In this document: positions 17,072-26,506 of the stretch, in pieces
How positions within the stretch are numbered: position 1 is the first letter of the stretch
Layout: the number at the start of each line of letters is the position of its first letter
Origin: Chitinophaga sp.
Lineage (GTDB): Bacteria > Bacteroidota > Bacteroidia > Chitinophagales > Chitinophagaceae
NCBI RefSeq assembly: GCF_017745275.1
Contig: NZ_JAGHZS010000001.1
Location: 558,001 to 622,000 of the forward strand
Direction of reading: 5' to 3'
DNA: 64,000 nucleotides
Made by a program: the position numbers and the translations under genes
Notes under the pieces: generated by a model
Told to the model about the DNA's origin: nothing
Database searches by the model: none
Seen by the model: the letters and a program-made list of their open reading frames with translations, nothing else

Positions 17072-18364
17072 ATGCTTGCTCCGCTCAACAAAATAAAACT
17101 CTTTAGTCTTGATACCATACAGATGCGCACGTTCCATATCACGTGGCTCATGTTCTTCGTCTGTTTCTTTGGCTGGTTCGGACTGGCGCCGCTGATGCCT
17201 ACCATCCGTACTGATCTGGGTCTCAGCAAAGCGCAGATCGGCAATATCATTATTGCCTCTGTATCAGGTACCATCATTGCCCGGTTGGTGATTGGGCGTC
17301 TCTGCGATACCTGGGGGCCCCGCAAAACTGCGGTGCGGCTGTTGTTAGCGGGCTCACTGCCCGTTTTCCTTGTGGGACTTTCGAAAGACTACACTTCGTT
17401 TTTACTGTTTCGTTTAGCCATCAGCGTAATTGGCGGTTCTTTTGTGATCACACAGTTTCACACCTCGCTGATGTTTGCACCTGCCATCAAAGGCACTGCC
17501 AACGCCATTACCGGCGGATGGGGCAACCTGGGCGGCGGTGTTACCAACATGGTGATGCCTGTTATTTTCGCGGCGATTGTAGGTTTTGGTTACACCAAAG
17601 CAGAAGCCTGGCGTTACGCCATGATTGTGCCGGGAATGATGATGTTGATAGTTGCCTGGCTTTATTACCGGTATACCAAAGACACACCCAACGGCAATTT
17701 TGATGAGTTGGGACGTCATAAAAACAACGCCAAAACGGATTGGTCTGTGCTGGGCGACTGGCGCATCTGGGCGCTGACACTGGCTTACGGCATGTGTTTC
17801 GGCATGGAAATAACGTTCGACAATGTGGCGTCCTTACATTTCGTAGATACGTTTCATTTATCGCAGGGAAGTGCCGGATTCTGGGCAGGTATATTTGGAT
17901 TTATGAATCTCTTTGCCCGTGCATTGGGCGGCTATATTTCCGACCGGGTAGGTGCCAGGTCGGGGATGAAAGGCAAGGGCCGTTTGCTGGCGCTGATGCT
18001 GCTGGCAGAGGGCGTAGGACTGTTGTTATTTGCGCAGGCAGGATCATTGGTGGTGGCCATCATCGCGATGCTGAGCTTTGCCTTGTTCCTGAAAATGGCT
18101 AATGGCGCCACCTACGGCATTGTTCCGTTCCTGAATGAAAAAAATGCGGGGCTGGTGAGCGGCATTGTGGGCGCAGGCGGCAACATGGGAGGTATGTTGT
18201 TCGGCTTCCTGTTTAAATCCGACAGCATTACTTACGTACAGGCGTTCACGTATATCGGGCTTATTGTGATCGGTGTTTCGGCTATTATAGTATTTACGAG
18301 GTTCACCCGGTCGTCTGCCACCACTGCCCCTACGGCAGCAGGAACACCCATTGCTGTTTCGTAA
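17072..18364 (+). CDS. MFS nitrate/nitrite transporter, NarK/NasA type
   Basis: A 430-residue inner-membrane carrier with 12 predicted helices. The nitrate/nitrite porter signature is visible as AITGGWGNLGGGVTNMVMP (about residues 145-163), with a second glycine-rich copy GIVGAGGNMGGMLFG in the C-terminal half; the inter-helix motif GRLCDTWGPRK is also present. It would import nitrate (or export nitrite) for the reductase encoded 24 bases downstream. Length and motifs fit the NarK1/NasA class rather than the fused NarK1-NarK2 form. Confidence 0.9.
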   Translation: MLAPLNKIKLFSLDTIQMRTFHITWLMFFVCFFGWFGLAPLMPTIRTDLGLSKAQIGNIIIASVSGTIIARLVIGRLCDTWGPRKTAVRLLLAGSLPVFLVGLSKDYTSFLLFRLAISVIGGSFVITQFHTSLMFAPAIKGTANAITGGWGNLGGGVTNMVMPVIFAAIVGFGYTKAEAWRYAMIVPGMMMLIVAWLYYRYTKDTPNGNFDELGRHKNNAKTDWSVLGDWRIWALTLAYGMCFGMEITFDNVASLHFVDTFHLSQGSAGFWAGIFGFMNLFARALGGYISDRVGARSGMKGKGRLLALMLLAEGVGLLLFAQAGSLVVAIIAMLSFALFLKMANGATYGIVPFLNEKNAGLVSGIVGAGGNMGGMLFGFLFKSDSITYVQAFTYIGLIVIGVSAIIVFTRFTRSSATTAPTAAGTPIAVS

Positions 18365-18388
18365 TATTCAACGACTAAAACTTCCGGC

Positions 18389-21300
18389 ATGCAAGCATCA
18401 TTTAAAACCACCTGCTGTTACTGTGGCGTAGGCTGCGGGATAGTAGTACACAAAGACCGGCAGGGAAAGCTGCATGTAGAAGGCGACAAAACACACCCTG
18501 TAAATAAAGGCATGCTTTGCTCCAAAGGCATGAACCTGCATTATACGGTGATGGATACCTCCGACCGGCTACTGTACCCCGAAATGCGTTACCATCGTAA
18601 CCTGCCACGGCAGCGGGTTACCTGGGACCAGGCGCTGGAAAGAACCGCCGCCGTTTTTGCTGCCATCATCAAAAAACACGGTCCCGATGCCGTAGCCTTT
18701 TATGCATCCGGGCAATGCCTGACGGAAGAATATTATGTCGTCAATAAACTCATCAAAGGATTTATTGGCAGCAATAACATCGATACCAATTCACGCCTGT
18801 GTATGAGCAGCGCCGTGGCTGCTTATAAGATGGCCCTCGGGGAAGATGCCGTGCCAGGCACTTATGACGACATAGAACACGCCGACTGCATCTTTGTAGC
18901 CGGCGCCAATCCCGCCTGGTGCCATCCTATTTTATGGCGACGGGTGGAAGCTGCCAAAGCCGCCAATCCAGCCCTGAAGATTATTGTAAGCGACCCGCGT
19001 GTCACACAAAGCTGTGCCATGGCTGATCTTCATCTGCAGATACATCCGGGCACGGATATCGTTTTGCACCATGCCATAGGACGCGCGCTCATCATGGCTG
19101 GGCATACAGATAGCCATTTTATACAGGCACATACCAACGGCTTTGCCACATATAAAGACACCGTGATGCGACGAAGCGTGGAGGAAGCCGCAGGTATTTG
19201 CGGTATCCGGGCGGAAGAGATCTATACGGCCGCCGCTTACATCGGCAACGCTACCGGCTTTATGACGCTATGGACCATGGGCCTCAATCAAAGCGTGGTA
19301 GGTGTTCATAAAAACCTTAGCCTGATCAACCTGCATCTCATTACCGGGCATATAGGAAAACCTGGCAGCGGTCCTTTCTCCCTGACCGGGCAACCCAATG
19401 CCATGGGAGGCCGCGAGGTAGGTGGTCTTTCTAACCTCCTGCCTGCACACCGCGTACTCAGCAATCCACAACACCGCAAAGAGGTACAGGAATTCTGGGG
19501 CGGCACCACATTATCTGATAAACCGGGATTGACTGCCACAGAGATGTTCAATGCCATGCATGATGGCCGCCTGAAGGCCATCTGGATTATGTGCACCAAT
19601 CCACTTGTGAGCCTGCCCGACGTTCGTTTTGCAGAAGCAGGATTATTGAAAGCCAAATTTGTAGTAGTACAGGAAATTTCCAATAAGCCGGAAACATTGC
19701 GCTACGCCGATGTAGTACTGCCTGCTGCCGCCTGGACAGAAAAAGAAGGTACTATGACCAACGCCGAACGCCGCATCAGCTATCTGACAAAATTAACAGA
19801 CGCTCCCGGAGAAGCGTTGCCAGATGCTGAAATTATTTGCCGCTTTGCACAAAAAATGGGATATCACGGTTTCGACTATACGAGTATGGCTGATATTTAT
19901 GCTGAACATGTTCGCCTGACAGCGGGTACTAACATAGATATCAGCGGACTGGATTATCAGCAGCTACAGGCACATCGCAGCGTACAGTGGCCTTACCGGG
20001 GAGGACAAAGCACCGCGCGGCTTTTCGATGATCACCAGTTTTACACCCCGGATTCAAAAGCGGTGATACATAGTTTTGAGGATCACAACCAATCCGTAAA
20101 GCCCACCAAAGCCTTGCCGCTCATACTTACCACCGGTCGTATCCGCGATCAGTGGCATACCATGAGTAAAACCGGCAAGGTCAGCAAACTAAAACAGCAT
20201 ATCGCCTCCTCCTTCCTGGAAATACATCCTGACGATGCGCGGCAGCGGGGAATACAGGCAGATGATATTGTTGTTGTTCACAATGGAAATGGTGAAGTAC
20301 GTGTAAAAGCACAACTCAGTAGCCATATCAAAAAAGGGGTGGTGTTTTTGCCGATGCATTGGGGCAAAATTTTACAAAATGATTTACATCGCGCCAATAA
20401 TCTCACCCATCAATTACTGGATCCTATCTCCAAACAACCTGATTTTAAATACTCCGCTGTGCAGGTACAACGTTACCGGAAGCCTGCACAAAAAATTGTG
20501 ATAATAGGCGCGGGTGCAGGCGCCTGCGGCTTCGTAAAGTCGTACCGCGAGCTGAATACCACAGATGAAATCACGGTATTCAGCAAAGAAGATCTGCCGT
20601 TTTATAACCGCGTAATGTTACCGGATTACATCAGCGGTACCCAGCAATGGAAGCAACTGATTAAAATGACCCGGGCAGAAGAAACGGCTTATAACATTAC
20701 GCTGCACAGGGGTGTCAGCATCCAGCATATTGACCGTAACCGCAAATGCGTGACGGATAGTAACGGCAACCTACATACGTACGACATACTCCTGATGGCA
20801 ACCGGCAGCAGGGCTGCCACGCTGCGGGATATTCCCCCTATCCCCGGTATATTCACGATGCGCACCCGCATGGACGCAGACGCCTTCAAACAACATATTG
20901 CACCTGGTAAAGGGAAAGTAATGATCGTAGGGGGTGGACTATTGGGGATAGAGCTGGCAGCATCTCTCAAAGAAATTAATATAGACGTGGGCGTTATACA
21001 GCGTACTTCCCGGCTCATGGACCGGCAACTGGATACGCTTGGCGGGCAGTTGCTCTATGAAGAACTGACAGATCGCGGCATCGATATCTATTACAATGAT
21101 GAAATTGATCGCTTCCTGGGGCAGGACCAACTAGAAGGGATACGCATGAAAAGCGGGGCTTATATTCCCTGCCAGGCCGTAGTAATGTCTATCGGCACGG
21201 TTCCAAATATAGAACTGGCACAGGCCGCGCAGTTGCACTGCAATCGTGGTGTAGTGGTAAATGAATACCTGCAAACCAGCGATCCTGATATTTATGCGAT

Positions 21301-21886
21301 CGGAGAAATTGCCGCCTTCAATGGCACGCTGTATGGTATTACTGCTGCCGCAGAACAACAGGCCGCAGTAGTGGCCCGCTATCTAAACGGTGATATCAGC
21401 AGTTATTACCAGGGCTCTCTCTTCATGAATATCCTAAAAATGCATGGTACCGATCTTTGCTCACTGGGCATGGTGGAAACGCCGAAAGATCCGGCATACG
21501 AAGAAGTGGTATTCATTGATAAAGCAAAACGTTATTACAAAAAATGTATCATTCACCAGGACAAATTAGTAGGCGCCATCCTGATCGGCGACAAATCTGA
21601 ATTTGCAGAATTCAGGGACCTTATCCAGCAAAAAATTGAGCTGTCGGACAAGCGGCTGGAACTATTGCGTTCCGGGAAAAAAGGTACCCCTGTTATTGGC
21701 AAACTTGTTTGTTCCTGCGGGAATGTAGGAGAAGGGAATATCCTGGAAAAAATTGCTGCCGGTTGCGACAACCTCCAACAGTTATGCGCCGCATCCGGTG
21801 CCGGTATGGGCTGCGGCAGCTGTAAGCCGGAAGTAAAAGCGCTGCTGGAAAAAGCAATACCTAAAAACGTGGCGGCATTGGTATAA
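18389..21886 (+). CDS. Assimilatory nitrate reductase fused to an NAD(P)H/FAD/BFD module
   Basis: A 1165-residue fusion. Residues 1-690 are a molybdopterin nitrate reductase (NasC/NapA type): C9, C12, C16 and C44 bind the N-terminal [4Fe-4S] cluster, C138 in NSRLCMSS is the expected Mo ligand, and TTGRIRDQWHTMSKTGK begins the cofactor-binding C-terminal domain. Residues about 700-1090 are a NirB-like flavoprotein (VIIGAGAGACGF for FAD, MIVGGGLLGIELA about 843 for NAD(P)H). Residues 1103-1155 are a BFD-like [2Fe-2S] domain (CSCGNVGEG...GCGSC). In Bacillus the last two parts form a separate subunit, NasB. The fused chain should take electrons from NAD(P)H directly to Mo and reduce nitrate to nitrite in the cytoplasm. 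No signal peptide. Confidence 0.9.
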   Translation: MQASFKTTCCYCGVGCGIVVHKDRQGKLHVEGDKTHPVNKGMLCSKGMNLHYTVMDTSDRLLYPEMRYHRNLPRQRVTWDQALERTAAVFAAIIKKHGPDAVAFYASGQCLTEEYYVVNKLIKGFIGSNNIDTNSRLCMSSAVAAYKMALGEDAVPGTYDDIEHADCIFVAGANPAWCHPILWRRVEAAKAANPALKIIVSDPRVTQSCAMADLHLQIHPGTDIVLHHAIGRALIMAGHTDSHFIQAHTNGFATYKDTVMRRSVEEAAGICGIRAEEIYTAAAYIGNATGFMTLWTMGLNQSVVGVHKNLSLINLHLITGHIGKPGSGPFSLTGQPNAMGGREVGGLSNLLPAHRVLSNPQHRKEVQEFWGGTTLSDKPGLTATEMFNAMHDGRLKAIWIMCTNPLVSLPDVRFAEAGLLKAKFVVVQEISNKPETLRYADVVLPAAAWTEKEGTMTNAERRISYLTKLTDAPGEALPDAEIICRFAQKMGYHGFDYTSMADIYAEHVRLTAGTNIDISGLDYQQLQAHRSVQWPYRGGQSTARLFDDHQFYTPDSKAVIHSFEDHNQSVKPTKALPLILTTGRIRDQWHTMSKTGKVSKLKQHIASSFLEIHPDDARQRGIQADDIVVVHNGNGEVRVKAQLSSHIKKGVVFLPMHWGKILQNDLHRANNLTHQLLDPISKQPDFKYSAVQVQRYRKPAQKIVIIGAGAGACGFVKSYRELNTTDEITVFSKEDLPFYNRVMLPDYISGTQQWKQLIKMTRAEETAYNITLHRGVSIQHIDRNRKCVTDSNGNLHTYDILLMATGSRAATLRDIPPIPGIFTMRTRMDADAFKQHIAPGKGKVMIVGGGLLGIELAASLKEINIDVGVIQRTSRLMDRQLDTLGGQLLYEELTDRGIDIYYNDEIDRFLGQDQLEGIRMKSGAYIPCQAVVMSIGTVPNIELAQAAQLHCNRGVVVNEYLQTSDPDIYAIGEIAAFNGTLYGITAAAEQQAAVVARYLNGDISSYYQGSLFMNILKMHGTDLCSLGMVETPKDPAYEEVVFIDKAKRYYKKCIIHQDKLVGAILIGDKSEFAEFRDLIQQKIELSDKRLELLRSGKKGTPVIGKLVCSCGNVGEGNILEKIAAGCDNLQQLCAASGAGMGCGSCKPEVKALLEKAIPKNVAALV

Positions 21887-21889
21887 TCT

Positions 21890-23344
21890 ATGGGAAAACA
21901 AGCACATACTTTTGCGATCAACTTCACAGGCGGCATTATTTCGCCGGGCTGGTTACTGGAAATACTGGACATTGCCGAAGCTGCTCAGGCCATGCATATC
22001 CGCTTTGGCCTGCGCCAACAATTGCTGATTGACATTCCCGACAAATGCCTGGTGTCCTTTAAAGCACAGTGCGCCGAAAAGCAGCTCACATTTGCAGTTA
22101 CGCCGAATATCATGAGCGCTTATCCCGCTGCAGATATTTTTATACAAAATAGCTGGCTGAGCGAAGGAATTTATAAAGATGTGTTTAATCTCTTTGACTA
22201 TGCGCCCACGCTTAAGGTGAATATCTGCGACAGCCAGCAAACTTTTGTGCCGTTATTCACCGGGCATATCAACTGGATTACTTCTTCCCATACCCATTAC
22301 TGGTATCTATACCTTCGGATGCCGGGTAGCCAGCAGTTGTTCGCCTGGCCGGAACTGATTTACACCAATAACATTGCAGCAGTCAGCAAACAGGCGGAAA
22401 TGGCACTCAGTAAAGGATATACACCAGAGCAATTATATGGGGAGATAAAGCAAACGTTAAACTATATCTCACGCCCGAAAGAGCAGGAGCCCGATCTGCC
22501 GCCGTTTCATTTGCCCTATTACGAAGGATTCAATAAATACAATAACAGCTACTGGCTGGGCATTTATCGCCGTAATGAAGACTTTCCCATTCCCTTTCTG
22601 AAAGAAATTTGTACTATTTGCCTTGAAACCCGCATCGGTCAACTGTATGCCACGCCATGGAAATCGCTCATCATCAAAAATATAGATGCCGCTCATCGCA
22701 GCCTGTGGGATTATGTATTGGGGAAGCACGGCATCAATGTGCGACATGCCGCCAATGAACTAAACTGGCAGGTGGAAGATAATTGTGAAGACGGCCTGGT
22801 GTTGAAGCGGCATATCATCCGGTATTTCGATACCGCTGACGTGCGTACCTATGGCCTGTGTTTCAGCGTAAGAGTGAACCGCCCTGCCAGCCTGTTTGGT
22901 ACGGTGGTGATCCGCAAAAAAGAAAATAAACACCAGAGCAAATTAAAATACCTGCAGCGGTATGATATCCTCTATACGGCGGATTATAATGCCAACTCTG
23001 CACAACTGCTGCTATATCGCGAAGGCGTCACAAAAGAACAGTTGGGAGCTTATATCGTTTCCCTGTGCAAAGCGTTCTATGAACAAAAAAGTGCCGCCAA
23101 CATACTGCAGCATTATGTGAAGGAACAACAAGCCACCATTGCGTTGCCGGTGGCGGCAAAAATGGTGTATCAATGTCCGCATTGTTTTACCGTATACGAC
23201 GAAGCGGCCGGTGATGCAGCACAACAGGTACCAGCCGGTACCCTGTGGCAGGATATACCCAGAGATTATGAATGTTTCGTATGTGCGGCTCCTTTAACCG
23301 ATTTCCGGCAAGTGAATGCGGTAACTTTACAGGCGGAGGAATAG
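21890..23344 (+). CDS. Rubredoxin-tailed protein with a nitrite/sulfite reductase-like body
   Basis: A 484-residue protein whose C-terminus (about 427-475) is a rubredoxin domain: YQCPHCFTVYDE and YECFVCAAPL give the four Fe ligands. The body has two regions that look like the ferredoxin-like half domains of siroheme reductases: IRFGLRQQLLIDIP near residue 40, and WLGIYRRNEDFPIPFLKEIC with TRIGQLYATPWKSLIIKNI near 215-265. The C-x5-C and C-x3-C ligands of siroheme/[4Fe-4S] enzymes are not visible, so it is probably not a catalytic nitrite reductase. It starts three bases after the nitrate reductase stop. A role in electron transfer to, or assembly of, the fused reductase is my inference. Confidence 0.6.
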   Translation: MGKQAHTFAINFTGGIISPGWLLEILDIAEAAQAMHIRFGLRQQLLIDIPDKCLVSFKAQCAEKQLTFAVTPNIMSAYPAADIFIQNSWLSEGIYKDVFNLFDYAPTLKVNICDSQQTFVPLFTGHINWITSSHTHYWYLYLRMPGSQQLFAWPELIYTNNIAAVSKQAEMALSKGYTPEQLYGEIKQTLNYISRPKEQEPDLPPFHLPYYEGFNKYNNSYWLGIYRRNEDFPIPFLKEICTICLETRIGQLYATPWKSLIIKNIDAAHRSLWDYVLGKHGINVRHAANELNWQVEDNCEDGLVLKRHIIRYFDTADVRTYGLCFSVRVNRPASLFGTVVIRKKENKHQSKLKYLQRYDILYTADYNANSAQLLLYREGVTKEQLGAYIVSLCKAFYEQKSAANILQHYVKEQQATIALPVAAKMVYQCPHCFTVYDEAAGDAAQQVPAGTLWQDIPRDYECFVCAAPLTDFRQVNAVTLQAEE

Positions 23345-23404
23345 GACTACGGTGGGTTTCGTGTCATCCGGACAATCTACGCCGGCTTTTTCCCTGAAAT
23401 TGTC

Positions 23405-23412
23405 TAATTTTG
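23405..23412 (+). promoter_or_regulatory. Promoter -7 element for the MFS gene
   Basis: TAATTTTG matches the Bacteroidota -7 consensus TAnnTTTG exactly and lies 38 bases before the start codon. The -33 TTTG element is not clear. Confidence 0.4.
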
Positions 23413-23449
23413 CGGACTTCAACGCCGCAACAGGTGTGATCCTCAGATC

Positions 23450-24607
23450 ATGTTAGCAGATATTCACAACGAAACCGATGCACGGCAATACCGAATCGCC
23501 ACTTCTGTATTCTTTTTTATTTCGGGACTGGGTTATTCTTCCTGGGCATCCAGGATTCCGTCTATTCAGCAACAGTTGCACTTAAACGAAGCGCAACTGG
23601 GTGCCGTATTATTTGCGCTGCCCATAGGGCTCATGCTAACTATGCCTATTACCGGCAAGCTGCTGGGCAGCTTCAGCAGCCGGAAGATTATGATGTTTGG
23701 CGCAATGGCGTTTAACGTAGTACTGAGTTTACCTGGTTTCACCACCCACATCTGGCAACTGGCGCTGTTATTATTCTGCTTTGGCTCTGCCCGTAATTTG
23801 CTGAATTTATCTATGAATGCGCAGGCGGTAGCAGTGCAACACCTGTATCCCCGGTCTATTATGACCACCTTTCATGGTATCTGGAGTGTGGCAGGTTCTG
23901 TAGGTGCGCTGACAGGCTTACTCATGGTGTCTATGAATATTGCACCGTCTTATCACTTGTTATTGGTGAGTGTATTGTTGTTGGGGTTCTGTGTATACTA
24001 TTATCCTAAAACCTTTCCCGATCAACCGGTGAAAGATCCCGTGAAACGTGCCGCCTTTTCCTTACCGGATAAATCATTGCTGCGGTATTCCCTGATCTGC
24101 TTTGCCTGTATGGCAACAGAGAATACGATGTACGACTGGAGCGGGTTATATTTTCAAAAAGTAGTTGGCACCGGTAAATCTACAGCGGTAGCGGCTTTCG
24201 TAATCTATATGGTAGCGATGACCACCGGCCGTTTTGCCGGCGATAAGCTGGTGAAAAAATGGGGCATCAAAACTATCCTGTTGTATAGTGGCTGGTTGAT
24301 TCTCAGCGGCCTGCTGCTGGCTATCCTGTTGCCTTACCCGGTAACGGCAGGTATCGGGTTCATTTCTGCAGGATTAGGTGTGGCTTGTGTGGTTCCGTTG
24401 GTGTTTAGCCTCGCGGGGAAATCAAAAAATACCAACAGCGGACAAACATTGGCTTCTATTTCCACTATCGGCTACCTGGGATTCCTGGTAGTGCCGCCAC
24501 TGATTGGGTTTGTAGCACAGGCAACCAGCTTACGGTTGTCGTTTGGTATTATGGCCATCTGTGGACTGCTTATTATACTGATGGTACGCGGACTGAAAGA
24601 AGCATAA
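23450..24607 (+). CDS. MFS transporter, YbjJ-like
   Basis: A 385-residue protein with 12 hydrophobic helices. The start SGLGYSSWASRIPSIQQQL and the segment MNAQAVAVQHLYPRSIMTTFHGIWSVAG are typical of the YbjJ-type major facilitator group, whose substrates are poorly known. It has its own promoter-like element and ends in a hairpin, so it is probably separate from the nitrate genes. Substrate not predictable. Confidence 0.8.
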   Translation: MLADIHNETDARQYRIATSVFFFISGLGYSSWASRIPSIQQQLHLNEAQLGAVLFALPIGLMLTMPITGKLLGSFSSRKIMMFGAMAFNVVLSLPGFTTHIWQLALLLFCFGSARNLLNLSMNAQAVAVQHLYPRSIMTTFHGIWSVAGSVGALTGLLMVSMNIAPSYHLLLVSVLLLGFCVYYYPKTFPDQPVKDPVKRAAFSLPDKSLLRYSLICFACMATENTMYDWSGLYFQKVVGTGKSTAVAAFVIYMVAMTTGRFAGDKLVKKWGIKTILLYSGWLILSGLLLAILLPYPVTAGIGFISAGLGVACVVPLVFSLAGKSKNTNSGQTLASISTIGYLGFLVVPPLIGFVAQATSLRLSFGIMAICGLLIILMVRGLKEA

Positions 24608-24614
24608 TATAAGA

Positions 24615-24639
24615 GCCCCCAAGCTTTCGGCGAGGGGGC
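24615..24639. terminator. Hairpin between convergent MFS and RiPP precursor genes
   Basis: GCCCCC (24615-24620) pairs with GGGGGC (24634-24639), with an inner GC pair in the loop. It begins eight bases after the MFS stop and 43 bases beyond the stop of the minus-strand small gene. No strong T-run on the plus strand; TCTTATATTA follows on the minus strand. Confidence 0.5.
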
Positions 24640-24681
24640 CTGATGACTAAAACAAAACCTGAGCCTTTGGGCAACCGGCTA

Positions 24682-24825
24682 TTAGCATACCCAAAACGTT
24701 TCTCCGCAGCTGATGAACTGGGTAGTCGGCAATGACTGGTTTTTAACCGCCTGGGGCGACACTTTACTCAAAGTAGCCACGGTAATTTTGGTAAGCTTCA
24801 GTTTTGAGGTGATTTTCTTTTTCAT
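24682..24825 (-). CDS. Class I lanthipeptide-like RiPP precursor, 47 residues
   Basis: A small peptide starting MKKKITSKLKLTKITVATLS. The L-x-L-x-K-x-x-(V)-x-x-L pattern is the leader signature of Bacteroidota class I lanthipeptide and related natural-product precursors. The putative core has three Ser and three Thr after residue 30 and two cysteines (C40 and the terminal C47, in CGETFWVC), enough for thioether rings. No LanB dehydratase, LanC cyclase, protease or ABC exporter gene lies within this window, so the precursor is orphan here; Bacteroidota often scatter such precursors. It is flanked by an MFS gene and a SusCD locus. Evidence is the leader, the basic N-terminus, the Cys-rich tail and its position in a true gene gap. 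Confidence 0.6.
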   Translation of the reverse strand: MKKKITSKLKLTKITVATLSKVSPQAVKNQSLPTTQFISCGETFWVC

Positions 24826-24899
24826 CGTAGTACAGATTTAAGGTTTATTGAATCTACTGAAAGCAACCTTGTCTGTCAATCACGGAAAAAGGGGATTTA

Positions 24900-26441
24900 T
24901 TATTGTTGCGCTCCCTTGCTGATGCTGTTATTCACGATCCGCGGCTGACCATCAATATCCAACGTTCCATTCACATCAGCAGCAATCACCACACCACTAT
25001 TTTTAGCCGGTGAATTAGCTGTGATATGCAAATCAGGAATAGTGGTACTCACCAGCAATGGATCCACCCCATATGTGGCACTCGCATCTACGCCGGCAGT
25101 AGTTTTCCAGGTGGCAAAGTCTGTGATGATATGATCGTTGGTGCTGCCCCAGATCCACTGCGGAGTGCCGGTAGTGTAATACAAATTATTATCGATGATA
25201 TTTCCGGAACCAGAGTTGGTGTACTTATGAATGATTACATCTACCGGTCTGGCATATACGATATTATTTTTAATGACGTTATCGAAGCATTGTTCTGTCA
25301 ATCGTATTTCTCCTTCTATTTCACCATAGGCGCCCACCACCTTGTTATTAAACAGCAGCGTATTATTCACCACATAACAATTACGCGTACCTCCGGAAGT
25401 ATAGCCCAGGTAGCCACCAAGATAAATACCGGTGAGCCAGCCGTTATACACAAAATTATTTCTTACAATACAATTGCTGGTTGGGTAATCATTGTTTTCG
25501 CTCACAATGCCAATACCACGATCGGCTTCATGTATTTTATTTCTTTCTACAATAATATTCCGGGCTCCGTCTACGTAAATCGCAATGGCGCCGTGCCCGT
25601 GTATTCCGCCTATGGGGCCCCGTGTTATGTCGATGTTATATAATTCATTTTCGCTGATCACACCATTGCGTGCATAATTAAAAGCGGGATTAGTATTGGC
25701 GGCATAACCACCTGCTGCGTCTATGCCGATATTTTCTGTGTTATAAATGGTATTTCTGCGAATGGTAAATCCATCTACATAACCATTGATGGTCAGGTTT
25801 TCACTATATCCTGTTTTGGTATCATGAATGATATTATCTTCCACCAGGATATTTTTCATCACATCAGCAGTGTTGCCAATAATTTCAATACCATGACCAC
25901 TTCTTCCCTGTGAAGGAGCTGCATTATTCTCGATGTTATAAATTTTATTTTTCCGGATGATGATATTGCCAGACCCTGCGTTGGCTGTCACACCGTTCAC
26001 GTTGGTGCCGGCAGCACTGGTCTTTAGATTGCAGATATCAAATCCTTCCAGCACTACATAGCTGGCATTACTGATCATGACCAATGATTCATTACCCGAC
26101 ACCGTAAGACCCGTACCATCAATCACCGCTTTTTCTCCCGCATAGGCTTTCAGGGTAATTAATTTCTCAAGGCGGCCTGATTTAGGAAATACTACTTTTT
26201 CTCCGTAGTTGCCGGCTCTTACAATCACGCTATCGCCCGGAATTGCTTTTGCCAGGGCCGCGTTAATGGTGCGCATAGGGCTACCGATGGCCCCATTGGC
26301 AGCATCACTACCAGTAACGGATACGTAATAAGTATGCGGTTTTACAACGGCAACAGGCGCCGTTTTATCACTTTTGTTACACGCACCAGTGAGGCTGCCG
26401 ATAGCTGCCAATAAAAAGATATACATGTGTTTGCTTAACAT
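24900..26441 (-). CDS. Right-handed beta-helix lipoprotein (pectate-lyase-like fold)
   Basis: A 513-residue secreted lipoprotein. I use the ATG at 26441 (MLSKHMYIFLLAAIGSLTGAC), which places a lipobox LTGAC about 21 residues in; a start eight codons further upstream is open. The mature protein begins with TYYVSVTGSDAANGAIGSPMRTINAAL, the DUF1565 entry to parallel beta-helix proteins. It then has many coils of the form NIIIRKNKIYNIEN / GFTIRRNTIYNTENIGID / CIVRNNFVYNGWLTGIYLGG. This fold is used by polysaccharide lyases and epimerases; no catalytic triad can be assigned by eye. It is the last gene of the first SusCD locus, so surface glycan binding or cleavage is likely. Confidence 0.8.
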   Translation of the reverse strand: MLSKHMYIFLLAAIGSLTGACNKSDKTAPVAVVKPHTYYVSVTGSDAANGAIGSPMRTINAALAKAIPGDSVIVRAGNYGEKVVFPKSGRLEKLITLKAYAGEKAVIDGTGLTVSGNESLVMISNASYVVLEGFDICNLKTSAAGTNVNGVTANAGSGNIIIRKNKIYNIENNAAPSQGRSGHGIEIIGNTADVMKNILVEDNIIHDTKTGYSENLTINGYVDGFTIRRNTIYNTENIGIDAAGGYAANTNPAFNYARNGVISENELYNIDITRGPIGGIHGHGAIAIYVDGARNIIVERNKIHEADRGIGIVSENNDYPTSNCIVRNNFVYNGWLTGIYLGGYLGYTSGGTRNCYVVNNTLLFNNKVVGAYGEIEGEIRLTEQCFDNVIKNNIVYARPVDVIIHKYTNSGSGNIIDNNLYYTTGTPQWIWGSTNDHIITDFATWKTTAGVDASATYGVDPLLVSTTIPDLHITANSPAKNSGVVIAADVNGTLDIDGQPRIVNNSISKGAQQ

Positions 26442-26506
26442 TGTTTTAAAATATAAGGCCGCCATACACGGTAGTGTATAGCGGCCGGGGTTCGCATATT
26501 AGAGGA

